A DNA stretch of 64,000 bases from Yponomeuta sedellus (GCA_934045075.1 OW203747.1:12615894-12679893); one strand, 5' to 3'. Positions 30,756-41,590 are shown, numbered from the stretch's first letter. The notes: generated by a model from the sequence alone, not told the origin. Numbers and translations are program-made.

Positions 30756-31222
30756 TACGAGCTTCATTAAATCACGGAAACTCCGTAAACCTTTATTAAA
30801 GCTTGGAAAACCATGGGTAGGAATCGAACCTGGGTCTCTTGAACCGCAACCTGGTCGTTGATGTAGGACTTTCTTAACTCCAATAAACTTAAGAATCGCA
30901 TTATAACAATGTTTTCAACTCCGCTGTGTATCTTTGCTAACGGCTGCACTCATCTTAGAACGTCTAACTTCAACGACTTAGATTATATTGCAGAATGTAC
31001 TCCATTGTAGTTACTTGGTCGAGATTTTAAATGAAATATACGAGCTGTGACTTCGAATATGGTGAGGTGGTGGAAAAACGTGGTAAAGTGATCTATGTGA
31101 ATTAATATGTTAATGTTAATTAATTATTCATTCATTATTTATTCCTGTTAATTATGGACTAAGTTTCGAGTTTTTTTGTTTGAAAAGATTAAGTTTCGAT
31201 GTTTTTTTGTTCATTTTTCTCC
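30756..31222. other. Unassigned interval
   Basis: Around 30812-30870 'gggtaggaatcgaacctggg' is another B-box complement, perhaps a further tRNA-headed SINE. No gene is seen. Confidence 0.3.
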
Positions 31223-31237
31223 AAAATGATCTAGATT

Positions 31238-31519
31238 ATACTATTTTTATTTTTAATGCACTAACCCGTGCTAAGGACACATTTAAAAACCTATTTAGAG
31301 GCTAAAAATTCCACCCATGCCGGGATTCGAACCCGCGACCTCTGGCTATCCGTGCCAGCGCTCTATCCAACTGAGCTCTGTACGTAATACAGAGAATAGT
31401 ATAAAGAGGTTCGAAATTTCACTGATGCCGGTGAGTCGCCCATTAGCTCAGTTGGATAGAGCGCTGGCACGGATAGCCAGAAGTCGCGAGTTCGAATCCC
31501 GGCTCTAAATAGGTTTTTA
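31238..31519 (-). mobile_element. tRNA-like element (family A), 5' part inverted, 15-bp target duplication
   Basis: Flanked by the exact direct repeat 'aaaatgatctagatt' at 31223-31237 and 31520-31534. The left half is the minus-sense tail and tRNA-like module. The right half is a plus-sense body and tRNA-like module from 'ctgtacgtaatacagagaat' on. The two modules can pair over about 60 bases. One insertion event therefore carried both orientations. Confidence 0.85.
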
Positions 31520-31539
31520 AAAATGATCTAGATTTAGAA

Positions 31540-32424
31540 ATAGACATAGTTTTAATTGTAACGTTCATTAAGCCGCAGTTTCTGCGCTAGTTTGAATATA
31601 ACCTTTTAATTAAATTTCGTTATGTTTTACAGATAATTAGGGCCAGTTTCTGAATTGACAATTCCTCTAAGTAAAAAGTTAAGTACGTTCTGTAACGCTC
31701 TTTTCTGGGAAATTCGAAGAGACAGAATTACAGTTAGTTGGGACTACAACATCTTAACCTAATTCTTGGCTAAAAACTAAAACTTCTTATCTTAATTCTG
31801 GAATCACTTACATACATTTTTGTCGGAAGAGTCCGACCAGGGATAGCTCTTGTTCGTAGAACTTAGTATCCGAAGTAATCTGTGTTATGTGTGATCTGTC
31901 CCAGATCAGGCAAAATATCTCAGACGTTTATAAACACCTAGATTGTGTTTTGAGAAATCATTATGTCTACTGGGGCCTCCAGCGGGAATCGAACCCACGG
32001 CCCATGGACTCCGGCATAGTAATCAAACACTTTACGGTAAGATCAACGTGGCAGCCTGACTGAAAATTACTCTACTACATACCTACTCTTCTGGTTCTGG
32101 TGACCCCCACATCGAAGCAGTCGTATGGAAACAGAGGTCAACTTTCCCTGGACTCAACTTGGAGAGGAAAAAACTCATCTTCACTTCGAGTATTACTGCA
32201 GTGTGTAAGATAAACAGATGGCTCACTTGGAGTTAAATAACTGAAAAGTATTTTTCAATACAGTTGCTCAAAAAGTGGCGTATTATTGGGACGTTTAGCG
32301 TGCGGGATGTGGGCTATTACACACTCGTGCTTTTTTTTTACCTTTCCCGCTCTCGTGCGTTTTCTTTCCCAACTGTCAAAATAATGTCTATTAAAAAGAA
32401 AAACCAACCATGAATACACTATTT
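31540..32424. other. Mostly unassigned; one MITE-like fragment
   Basis: The fragment 31640-31745 ('gccagtttctgaattgacaa', 'acgttctgtaacgctctttt') belongs to the family at 38072-38180 and 53080-53220. A foldback scrap is at 31821-31846. 'agcgggaatcgaacccacgg' at 31980 is a tRNA-like B-box complement. No gene is seen. Confidence 0.4.
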
Positions 32425-32535
32425 TTATTTTTAATGCACTAACCCGTACTAAGGAACAAATTTAAAAACCTATTTAGATGCTAAAAATTTCACCCATGCC
32501 GGGATTCGAACCCGCAACCTCTGGCTATCCATGAA
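32425..32535 (-). mobile_element. tRNA-like element (family A), 3' half
   Basis: 'aatgcactaacccgtactaa' to 'cgcaacctctggctatccat'. It is truncated inside the anticodon-like arm. Confidence 0.7.
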
Positions 32536-32854
32536 GTTTTTACTAAAAAAAATCAGAGAATGGGTATTTTTCCTTATGTCAAATATAGTTGAAACCACTG
32601 TCAAACTCCGTGCACAGCTCTATGGTTTATAAGGAAACCACAGATAATAGACCGAATTTGATAGTTATTGCTACAGAATTTATCTGTGAGGAAAAACGCC
32701 CATTGTTATGATTTGAAAAAAATATGATTCATGCAAATACGTACGAGTATATTGCGTAAACGGGTGCGGACGAAGTATTGGAGTGACATAGAACATGTCA
32801 CTCCAATCTAAGTTATACGCAGTTATCCAGTGCAGAGTTCTATGCATGCATACA

Positions 32855-33400
32855 TACATACATACATAACCTCACGCCTGTATCCCAGAGGGGTGTGCAG
32901 AGACCAGGGATTGCCACTTGCCACGATCCTGACAGATCACCTTCGCTTCATCAACGTTCATAAGCCGTTGCACGCACGCACGTTGGTTCCAGGTACTTTT
33001 TATCTTTCCCTTTGCTAATATATGTCCGCCTGGGACGTCCCTTACCAGCCCTTCTACTCACATTCGCAATATACTTATATTTGTTTCGTCAATCTTTCTT
33101 CCTTCATCCTCTCCACATGTCCAACCAACGCAACATTCCTTTCTCAATTCTAGTTACTACATCCTCCTTCAGTCTACAACGTTCTTTAATCAGACTATTG
33201 CGTATCCTGTCATTCAAGGACCTCATTTCTACTGCATTAATTCTACTTTCTTGCTTCTTTTGCCACACTCAAGTCTCGCTGCTATACACAAGTATTGGGA
33301 CCAGCACACCATTATGAATAGCCAATCTAGCTCTTTTGGAGATGTCTATGGTCATTGTATTTCTTCTTAGTGGTCCTTCTACGCCACTTCGCTCTGTGGA
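32855..33400 (-). pseudogene. LINE ORF2 C-terminus remnant ('RWFGHVERM' family), longest copy
   Basis: The minus strand extends further upstream than in sister copies. From the right it covers the segment for ...KKQES..., the [12 protein letters not shown] block and RWF(G)HVERM, then the 3' end 'cgcctgtatcccagaggggt' and a terminal (CATA)n seen as 'catacatacatacataa'. Frameshifts and a missing base in the HVERM codons break the frame. The 3' end simple repeat (TATG on the sense strand) is the normal tail. Confidence 0.7.
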
Positions 33401-34490
33401 CACATAAAGAGAGTAACTGTAGACGATCGCGCATTACACTCACTGGATTGCAGCTGAGAAGTTAACTGTTGCAATCTTGTCGGAGATGAAAATGGGAGGG
33501 AAGGGAAGGAAGATGACACAATGGAATTAGAACTTGTCTACTTATTGCCCGGCCATTTTAAGACTGCTGACGACGTTTAGTTTATTTATGCGCTAGACTT
33601 GTGATTTCCATGAATGAATGATTTATTGCCACAAACAAATTTGCGTAGGTACATACATAACAATAAATAAAATAAAATGTTCGCGTGACAATGATACTAT
33701 TTTTCAGATTTGAAAAGGGGCTTTATACCTAAGTAAAATAACACTGGCGCTTGCAGCTAGGTAATGAGATGGGTTATCCGGCGTCCAATAGCACCTTCAC
33801 TCACACTAGAATTGTGAAGGGACTACTGACACGCTGCATTCATCGTTCACTCAGATATCTTTATTTACTCCATGATGCTACTGCATCATGGAGTAAAGAG
33901 CCAAGAGACATACACCGTGGGACTGTGGCGTGCTGACAGCATCCTGAGAGCATTCGGGATGCATTATTTGAACGTAAAAAATGTACATTCTATTTTTTAA
34001 ATATCAATGTACTATGTTAGCCGGTGCTTTCGGGCCGGATTTTTAGTGGGAAGAAAAATTCGGATCATCTTTTCTAAAATAATCTTAAACGTAATACATC
34101 AGAGCCTATGCAATAACATTCCACGATTGCCAGCGATAACTTTAAATGACGAAATTAATTTCTTACTAGAGTAGGAAAAACATTAATGCTGCGGCCGGAC
34201 ACACGAACAGCACCCGTTCAAGAGCATAATGCAGGGGCAGCCATCACCATTCACAACCATATTATAAAGATAGTCGTATTATAAAGAATATTTTAGAGAC
34301 CCGACCACCACGCCACCATTCGCATGACCTATGGCAAACTTGTGTGAGGAAGTTATTATCGGTAATAGTAGCATAATTATTGTTACGCAGTCACAGCGTC
34401 TGTACCGTCAAAAAAAACTTATTAAACAGTTAACAGCAAATTACACATAAAATATCTGGAGCTTATTTAATTTGAACTAAAATTACTATT
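33401..34490. other. Unassigned interval with small repeats
   Basis: 33745-33945 shares 'cttcactcacactaga' and its surroundings with 47160-47230. It contains a perfect hairpin 'tttactccatgatgc' with its complement (33866-33899). 33990-34060 is a 'tttcgggccgg' repeat fragment. No gene was recognised. Confidence 0.4.
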
Positions 34491-34492
34491 TT

Positions 34493-34570
34493 ACCGGACT
34501 TGGCCCCCGTGGTGGATGCGGTGCGATGCAGGAAGAGACCCGTGCTCTAGCAGTGGGGACATGCATAACA
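34493..34570 (+). mobile_element. 5S-rRNA-like SINE, last 70 bases
   Basis: 'ccggacttggcccccgtggt', 'gatgcaggaagagacccgtg' and 'gcagtggggacatgca'. Only the tail region is present. Confidence 0.6.
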
Positions 34571-35280
34571 TAACCTACAGATTGAGTTTTTGTCAATCAA
34601 TTAATATGTTGAATATGCAATGGAATAAAGAAACGTACAAACTTTCCTTTATATGATTTGCCCGTAATAAAATAAACTTGTTTCGCTTGAAAATGTCTTA
34701 TAACAGGACTAAAGTACAAAAAAGAAAATCTACAATCCCGTCGCAGATGAGACAATTCCGCGCAATGCGATTACCAACTCGGTGTTCAGTTGGAGCAACT
34801 TGCGTGTCGGCAGTAACTTGACTCGCGAAGGAACGGAGGAAAACAGTTATCCTGTACATTGTATAGATAGACTAATGTTCTCTTAGTACTTTCTAGGCCT
34901 TTATTCCGTAAGTCCTTTATTGTACAGGTGACAGAAGTGTATTTTAGCGTAAAGTATTTACTTTCTGCTGGTGAATGTCAATGTACAAAGTTACTGTTAT
35001 TGATAGCCAGAAAAACTCCGCTCCCACCAACTTTTCTCAAATTGTATTAAATTTAATACATGGAATCAAATCAAGGTTTTTTTTTTCAACGTAGGTGCAG
35101 AAGCCGCGTCTTAATAACCGTGACAAGTCAAACTAGGTGTCCATTTCAAAATCTAGATCATTTTGGAGACAAAATGGACAACAAAACACTATATTTAGTC
35201 TTTTCAAAGTCCTTAATTAACAGAGTTTACTTAATTATTATAAAACACATAGCATTGAACTGGCTCTATTTCCAAACATC

Positions 35281-35339
35281 TTCTTCTTCTTTTCTTCTTC
35301 TTCAGGCTATATTATGTAGTCCACTGATGGACATAGCCC
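35281..35339 (-). mobile_element. RTE-type LINE 3' end, 59 bases, with 13-bp target duplication
   Basis: Flanked by 'atttccaaacatc' at 35268-35280 and 35340-35352. The minus-strand sense is 'gggctatgtccatcagtgga...agcctgaa' followed by a (GAA)n tail. It is an extremely short, genuine retrotransposition product. Confidence 0.8.
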
Positions 35340-35394
35340 ATTTCCAAACATCATTGTCATCTAAATAATTCCCTATGTTAAAGTAGCCCTTATA

Positions 35395-35765
35395 GCGTTA
35401 TCAACCCTTATATGTCCCCACTGCTGGGGCACGGGTCTCTTCCTACATCGCAGGAAGGTTAGGCCATACTCCACCACGGGGGCCAAGTCCGGGTTGGTGG
35501 AGGATTGTAAGACAGTGGCGGGCCTTACTGTCAGAAGTTATCAAGCCGCCCATAAGGCCTCTGACATGGCTTATCGACTGCCATTATATGACAGCCGGAA
35601 CCAACGGCTTAACGTGCCTTGCGAAGCACGGAAGCGCTCGGAAAAATGCCACTAGCGGTAGACACGGGACGCTCACCCATCCCGTACCTTACTGCGCCTG
35701 TGCTGCTTAACCACGTGATTGATTCCAATCACTCGGTTCGCCTAGGCCACGAGCGCTTCAGCGCA
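35395..35765 (-). mobile_element. 5S-rRNA-like SINE, full length
   Basis: 'gttatcaacccttatatgtc' to 'cgcctaggccacgagcgctt'. The 5S-like block complement is at 35665-35715 ('cacccatcccgtaccttact', 'gcgcctgtgctgcttaacca'). Confidence 0.8.
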
Positions 35766-35947
35766 AAAAGTTAATCTATTTTACACATGTTTTGAACCGC
35801 GCTTCAGTCAAACTTAATATATCTTCAGGGATTTTATTGTAGAAGCGTGTACAATGCCCCATGAAGAATGTTTTGCCAGCCAACGTTTGCCAGCCTAAAT
35901 CTTGGTGACGAAAGTTTATGTTTATTTCTAGTATTTACATTGTGTGT

Positions 35948-36019
35948 AGGAAAAATATCACTAACTTAAAAACTGTAAGTAGCAATACCTACAGTTTTTA
36001 AGTTAGTGATATTTTTCCT
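35948..36019. repeat. Perfect 30-bp-arm palindrome
   Basis: 35948-35977 ('aggaaaaatatcactaactt' and following) is exactly complementary to 35990-36019. The loop is 12 bases. It lies just outside the TIR element at 36033. Purpose unknown. Confidence 0.85.
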
Positions 36020-36032
36020 TGAGTACATAATA

Positions 36033-36763
36033 CACTGGTCTGCAAAACTAAGTATCGCACTATTTATTGTTTATTTTGCTCTAAATATGTATGTCTAGAA
36101 GTAGTTACTATGAATAGGTATTAAACTTGAAATTGGTGATTTTAGATTTAATTTTTCTTGTTTAGCTATATTTGCGATCTTCCGCTCTCTGTTTTATTGT
36201 TCAGAATCTTTCTTAGGCTAGCTGTAAGAAACGTCTTTTTTTTAAATAAGTGGGCCTTTGTACATCAACACTTACCTGTTATTTAAGTTTTTTTCTGCTT
36301 CATAATATTTTTACAATAAAGCGTAACAAAGTTTTAAAATTGCAATAACTTTAAGTGCACAAGATATACTTTCGAAATTATACTTAGAACTTAGAAAAAG
36401 AATTTAATTTTAAAAACCTATTTAGAGGCTAAAAATTTCACCCATGCCGGGATTCGAACCCGCAACCTCTGGCTATCCGTACCAGCGCTCTACCCATTGA
36501 GCGCTGGTACGGATAGCCAGAGGTTGCGGGTTCGAATCCCGGCATGGGTGAAATTTTTAGCCTCTAAATAGGTTTTTAAATTTGTTACTTAGAACGGGTT
36601 AGTGCATTAAAAATAAAAATAGTGTAAGAATTTAATTTTGTTACTAAAATTAATTTAATTACTTTACTTTCATAGAAAACTGATAACTTATGCTATATGT
36701 TACAGTTAAACGGTACAAAAATCTATATGTTACAAGTGTAGTACTTAGTTTTGCAGGCCAGTG
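36033..36763. mobile_element. Non-autonomous Tc1/mariner-type element with TA target
   Basis: The left end 'cactggtctgcaaaactaag' and the right end 'cttagttttgcaggccagtg' are inverted with one difference. TA dinucleotides flank both (36031-36032, 36764-36765). There is no transposase. A tRNA-like palindrome with its own 14-bp duplication is nested at 36412-36625, so the original element was about 500 bases. Confidence 0.8.
36412..36625 (+). mobile_element. tRNA-like element (family A), perfect palindrome, 14-bp target duplication
   Basis: Flanked by the exact repeat 'aagaatttaatttt' at 36398-36411 and 36626-36639. The left half 'aaaaacctatttagaggcta' to 'ggctatccgtaccagcgctc' is the complement of the right half 'gagcgctggtacggatagcc' to 'tagcctctaaataggttttt'. 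Both halves share the private base in 'ggtacggatag', so one was copied from the other. A forward tail ('gggttagtgcattaaaaata') ends it. Confidence 0.9.
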
Positions 36764-36769
36764 TATTTA

Positions 36770-37650
36770 CATTGATATATTGACTGGCAACCGTCAGGAT
36801 GTTGCTATACCAACACATCGGGATTTCTCCCGACGCCTGGCAACCCTAGGTCGGGCGGAGTGATTTCCCGAAACCGTAATTTGGGCTCGTTACCGCTCTG
36901 GGAAGTAGTTAACGTTTGTGATTTAGTTAATGTGACGTCGGAATCCGAAATAAGGAAATAAGATTCCCAGGTGCTCTAGGTCGCTTCCGAACAGTTTTCT
37001 AGGAACGGAACGCGCTCTGTGGAAAAACAAAGTTAGGAGTATTGTAGAAATGTTTGCTTCACCAACTCTTTACTTTGTTTAAACGAACTTTAAAGTAACT
37101 TCTATCTCTCTCACTTTCAATGAGAGCCTTCTCTTTTCCTCTTTTAGAATTTTTGTGTCGATGTTAAAAGCGGAATTTAAAACTCCATTACACTTAAACA
37201 TAGATTAATTATGATGTTCAAAAGAATCCCTGGGAATATAATTAACGAGATCTACTAATGAAATATTTTTTAATTGAATTCTTTATCTTGTGAACGAAAA
37301 AATCTGCAAATGTAATATTCCTTTGTCCCACCTAGATGGAACAGTTTGTCTTGGGGCTTGGTATAAAGATAAGCTCAAAGCGATGAAGCCAAGCGTCGGG
37401 GGATATATATAACTCAGTGTAGATAATGTACCTTTGCTTTTTAACTATTACTCGCACCTGCATCGTGTTCCTATACTTTGATTCCGTAGAATTCTGACAG
37501 CTATCATTTCTTGAACTTTGTAGGTTAAGGATAAAATAATATCTAGCATTTAATTTCTTATTGCCCTCAAATGGGTCAAATGTTTCCCTTTTTCGGTGGA
37601 GAGCTTTTTTAATAATAATAATAACTTCCACACAAGTTCACACAACACTT
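36770..37650. other. Unassigned interval
   Basis: No recognised gene. A minus-strand open stretch (37332-37631, 99 codons) has no known motif and no supporting signals. Confidence 0.3.
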
Positions 37651-37670
37651 AGTAGCAACACTTATGAAAT

Positions 37671-37993
37671 ACTATTTTCATTTTTAATGCACTATCCCGT
37701 GCTAAGGACAATTTAAAAAAACCTATTTCGAGGCTAAAAATTCCACCCATGCCGGGATTCGAACCCTTGACATCTGGCTATCCGTGCCAGCGCTCTTTCC
37801 AACTGAGCTAATGGGCAACTCACCGGCATCAGTGACATTTCTTTACACTATTCTCTGTATTACGTACAGGCAGCGACATCTGGCTCAAGTAAATTGCGTC
37901 ACTTACAGCCCCGACTACCCAGAGGGGCCAGCCAGAGGTCGTGGGTTCGAATCCCGGCATGGGTGGAATTTTAAGCCTACAAATAGGTTTTTT
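37671..37993 (-). mobile_element. tRNA-like element (family A), 5' part inverted, 14-bp target duplication
   Basis: Flanked by 'aacacttatgaaat' at 37657-37670 and 37994-38007. It has a minus-sense tail, tRNA-like module and body to 'cacttacagccccgactacc'. A plus-sense T-arm and 3' region from 'gccagaggtcgtgggttcga' to 'aataggttttt' follows at the far end. Confidence 0.85.
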
Positions 37994-38071
37994 AACACTT
38001 ATGAAATGTCAGAATTCTACGCAATAAAAAATCTGAGTTTGTTTTTTTGTCAAGTTTTGTGTTTCACTATA

Positions 38072-38275
38072 AGGGCCGGTTTCTGAATTGAGAATATCGC
38101 TAATTAAATACCTAAGTTACGTTCTGTCACGCTCTTTGCTGAGGAATTCGTAAGGACAGCTCTTTAGTTAAGTATTAACTTCGGGAAATGCTCCTAATAA
38201 TTTTGGTTCGTTCCTTTGAGATATGAGATTCTTAAAATTCCGCGCGAAGCCGACTCGCACTTGGCCGGAGATTTG
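38072..38275 (+). repeat. MITE-like fragment plus a 'gcacttggccgg' scrap
   Basis: 38072-38165 ('gccggtttctgaattgagaa', 'acgttctgtcacgctctttg') matches 53085-53170. 38232-38275 ('gaagccgactcgcacttggc') is the end of the 2999-3570 repeat. Confidence 0.5.
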
Positions 38276-38588
38276 TTCTCTGTGAAATAAAATTTTACAT
38301 TTCAGTGCCTTTCAGTGTCCTTCTAACAGTCAAGACTTTTTCAAATAAATAAACAAAATTAATATAAAACTGTAAGGAATCTGGCGTAGAAACAAGAATG
38401 TCCTGTTGGATAAAGGACCCACTTAAATACTAATACTTAAAACTAATAAAATAAACAACTCACAGTCTGTCTGCGTCGACGCCTCTCGACTTGGCAGCCG
38501 GCGCCGTCCGGAGTGGGTGCACTGAGGTTTGGGGATCCCTAGACTTCCCGTCTATCCCCAAGAGCTCTTTCCCCAGAAAGCTACGTAC

Positions 38589-38761
38589 CTGCAGTGCACT
38601 TTCACGGCACCGCGCTTTATCACCAATTGTATGTCCACAATTTTGGGCGACCCGTCGTCCAACAACAAAACTGTTACTACTGGGATCCTCCCTGAGCTTA
38701 TTTCGCAATCCACACGAAGATACAAGCCCGGCAATCTAATTGCCATATCAATTTGGGCCAT
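38589..38761 (-). CDS. Candidate unrecognised exon, start plus splice donor
   Basis: From an ATG at 38761 the minus strand reads MAQIDMAIRLPGLYLRVDCE, then ISSGRIPVVTVLLLDDGSPK, IVDIQLVIKRGAVKVHC. It then meets 'cactgcaggtacgtag', a near-ideal splice donor. Residue composition is protein-like, with alternating hydrophobic strands and few low-complexity runs, unlike the repeat-derived frames around it. A TATA-like 'ctatataaac' lies on the same strand about 400 bases upstream (near 39160). The intervening DNA includes a repeat scrap (38900-38985). I do not recognise the family. It could be a host gene's first coding exon, a decayed mobile-element ORF, or chance. No acceptor or second exon was identified. 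Confidence 0.3.
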
Positions 38762-39149
38762 CAAAGTTTTTCACGTTTTCTAACCAAAAAACAAGAGAAG
38801 AAAAGTGCACAGACTCATCTGACAACTGTCAAGTAGTCTGCGTTCCAAAATCAAGCTTCTATTCTAAACATGACCTTTTCAGAAATTTATTTCAATGTTA
38901 AATTCCTGAGCTACCTGCGGGCTGAAGCCGTAGTGGAGAAGAAGGTTGCCAAGAAACTCCACTCTAATCATCTTTTCTCAAATAGTCTTATAAGAATTTA
39001 CAAAGCACGTAGCACTCTAGTTACAAGGAACACGAATCATAAGTAACGGAAATATAACCTCACCAGACTGGCGACAAACCACGACGAACCTTTCTATGAA
39101 CCTACTCGAAGCAAAGCCAGACAGCAAAAAGGGGCCGGGCGCGTACTGC

Positions 39150-39168
39150 GCACGGTTTATATAGGAAC
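39150..39168 (-). promoter_or_regulatory. TATA-like box upstream of the candidate exon
   Basis: The minus-strand 'ctatataaac' is set in GC-richer sequence ('gcgcagtacgcgcccggc'). Position and strand fit a core promoter for the candidate exon at 38589-38761, but no initiator at the usual distance was found. Confidence 0.25.
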
Positions 39169-39439
39169 GGTGACGTCTTGAGAATGTTGCCAGTCTTCAC
39201 GACTAAAATATACCTAACAAAATAATAACTTGTCCTGCTCCTAAACTAGCATGCCCTGTGCTATTTATTTCCAGTGGAAAAACACTCATATTGAGGTATT
39301 TGTACATATCACATAATTAGTTAGTTTGTCCTGTGTGTTCCGCACTTAGCCTCATAGTTAGGCCATTGTACGTAGCAGGGCTGTAAGGTCACTCCTGCCA
39401 GCCAATCCCACTTGGCATCATTCAAACAACACGCATCCA

Positions 39440-39760
39440 TCCTATAATCATTGTATTACTATGCGATAAAGCACGCTCCAAATAGCCAGTGGTGCGCCAA
39501 TGTTACAGCTGACCTCCCGAAGAAATCCCAGCTTTCCCATGGTGGATATCCGTTGCACATCCACGCTCTCGCAGTGAATGGACACGTAGGGCGCGTTTCG
39601 TCCTCCTTGAGGCATCCTCGGCATAACGGGCTGTCGATCAGTCCCATAGTGTGGAAGTCTTTATTCAGTGGGAAGTGGCCCGTCATAAGTGCCACAGCTT
39701 TGCGCAGATCTCATCTCCTCAGACGAATCAAGCTGCGCGTGAGGCGCTTCGACATATCAC
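39440..39760 (-). pseudogene. LINE ORF2 C-terminal remnant (zinc-knuckle region)
   Basis: The minus strand reads IRLRRRDLRKAVALMTGHFP, LNKDFHTMGLIDSPLCRGCL, KEDETRPTCPF. LMTGH..LN.H/F..MG....PLCRGC.E.EET is the signature downstream of the RNase H domain in Jockey/I-type insect LINEs. It is about 110 residues long and frame-broken after the Cys cluster. It is a decayed 5'-truncated fragment. Confidence 0.7.
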
Positions 39761-40810
39761 ACATGGCGGCCTCCAGTGGAAATCAAACCGGTGACCTCGA
39801 CCCACGCAGTCAAATGTATATAAATGTGTATGATACGAGTATTTAACATTTCAATACAACTCTGTTTTCTTGTAACAGTCCAGATGAAACCTTGTAACAT
39901 GACCCGCACCCTTATCTCTCAGCCTGTGTCATTTATTTTCCTGCAGCCAGCTAAAGACAAGAGTTGCATTGAGTGTTGCTAGAGATGCAGCTCGCTAACG
40001 ACATTGCCAATACTGGTGTACGACTAATTACGCGAACGTGGGCTTGAGCGGCTTTTAATATCACGCTGCATGGCAAATGAGAGACATTCAGTGGTTCCAA
40101 CAAAATTTTATAAATTTAAGTCCTATGGCTGAAATTTGTCGGACCATGTTAATGACCGGTAGAGCCTTCTATTTGTCTTAAGGTGAAAGCAACGATGCAA
40201 TCAATTGTAATTTAAAGATACGAGAATTTTACATCTCATCGTCTTATAGAGAAGAGCGGGTGATCGTGCTCTTCCACTATATAGGTAAATTTCCCGTCGG
40301 GCAGATCGTATTCCTGGGAACGGCGCGTCCAACTGTAGTTAGTCGGACGTTATATTTATGGTATGTCATGTGAAACACTTTGCGCGATGCAGGAATGTTG
40401 GAGTTTGTGGTGCACGCGCAGAGTTGACATGTGCTCGCCACAATCTCTGTTTCTTTGTAACAGTCCAGAAAAAACCTTGTAACATGGACCGCATCCCTAT
40501 CTCTCAGCCTGGTGTCTGTGTCATTTATTTTCCTTCAGCCGGCTAAAGGCAAGAGTTGCACTAAGTGTTGCCAGAGATGCAGTTCGCTAAAGACATTGCC
40601 AATACTAATTACGCGAACGTGGGCTTGTGCCGCTTTTAATGACACACTCCATTGTACAGAGAGACTGATTAGACGGTTTATAGACAAATTCCAGACCTGT
40701 GACTGAAATTTATCGTACCTTGTTAATCGTCAACACGAGTCTTCTATATTTCATAAGGTGAAAATAACGATGCACTCAATTGTATTTTAGAGTTACGAGA
40801 ATTTTACATT

Positions 40811-40985
40811 TCATCTCTCAATATTTCTGTATTGCACCGACTACCCGTCTTTAATGTCTTTCTTATCTCCGTCTATGGTTGCCTGGAAGAAATTGCTTTT
40901 AGTAATAAGGCCGCTGTACTGTATTTTTTATACCATTTCTGTTACTGTAATTTCTGTGTACAATAAATAATATTCTATCTTCTAT
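40811..40985 (+). repeat. LINE 3'-end fragment with (CTAT)n
   Basis: 'ttgcaccgactacccgtctt', 'ctggaagaaattgcttttag' and 'gtgtacaataaataatattc' followed by 'tatctatctctct'. It matches 62570-62712 closely. Confidence 0.6.
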
Positions 40986-41224
40986 CTATCTCTCTATGTA
41001 TGTGCTGTGCCCCTCTCTCAGCCTGGTGTCTGTGTCATTTATTTTCCTTCAGCCAGCTAAAAGCAAGGGTTGCACTAAGTATAGCCAGAGATGCTTCGCG
41101 CTAACGACATTGCCAATAGTGGTGTGAGACTAATTACGCGAACGTGGGCTTGTGCCGCTTTTAATGACACACTCCATTGTACATTGTACAGAGACAGATT
41201 GGAGTTTTTTTGACAAATTCCAGA

Positions 41225-41590
41225 TCGTTATCAACCCTTGTATGTCCCTACTGCTGGGGCATGGGTCTCTTCCTGCATCGCAGGAAGGTTAGGCCATACT
41301 CCACCACGGGGGCCAAGTCCGGGTTGGTGGAGGATTTGACAGTGGCGGGCCTTACTGTCAGAAGTTATCGAGCCGCCCATAAGGCCTCTAACATGTCTTA
41401 ACGACTGTCATTATATGACAGCCGGCACCAACGGCTTAACGTTCCTTGCGAAGCACGAAAGCGCTCGGAAAAATGCCACTAGCGGTAGTCACGGGACGCT
41501 CACCCATCCTGTAGCTGACTGCGCCTGTTGTTGCTAAACCAAGTGATTGATTCCAATCACTCGGTTCGCCTAGGCCACGAGCGTTTCAGT
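41225..41590 (-). mobile_element. 5S-rRNA-like SINE, full length, with target duplication and empty site
   Basis: The direct repeat 'caaattccaga' flanks it at 41214-41224 and 41591-41601. In triplication unit 2 the same place reads 'gacaaattccagacctgtga' without the insert (about 40685-40703), so the insertion boundaries are certain. The sense strand runs from 'ctgaaacgctcgtggcctag' to 'aagggttgataacga', 366 bases. Confidence 0.9.

Larger units (their letters stand above)
35085..35850 (+). mobile_element. Old dispersed element split by two younger insertions
   Basis: Blocks at 35095-35267, 35353-35394 and 35766-35850 match, in order, 16650-16760 and 17690-17880. The LINE tail at 35281-35339 and the 5S-like SINE at 35395-35765 interrupt it. 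Their positions correspond to uninterrupted sequence at about 17757 and 17812 in the other copy. The class is unknown. Confidence 0.55.

Noticed and set aside
31430..31510. A functional tRNA gene
   Set aside because: The cloverleaf-like module recurs about 20 times, has a C where U33 is expected and mismatches at the T stem, and always sits in the same longer repeat; it is a retroposon part.
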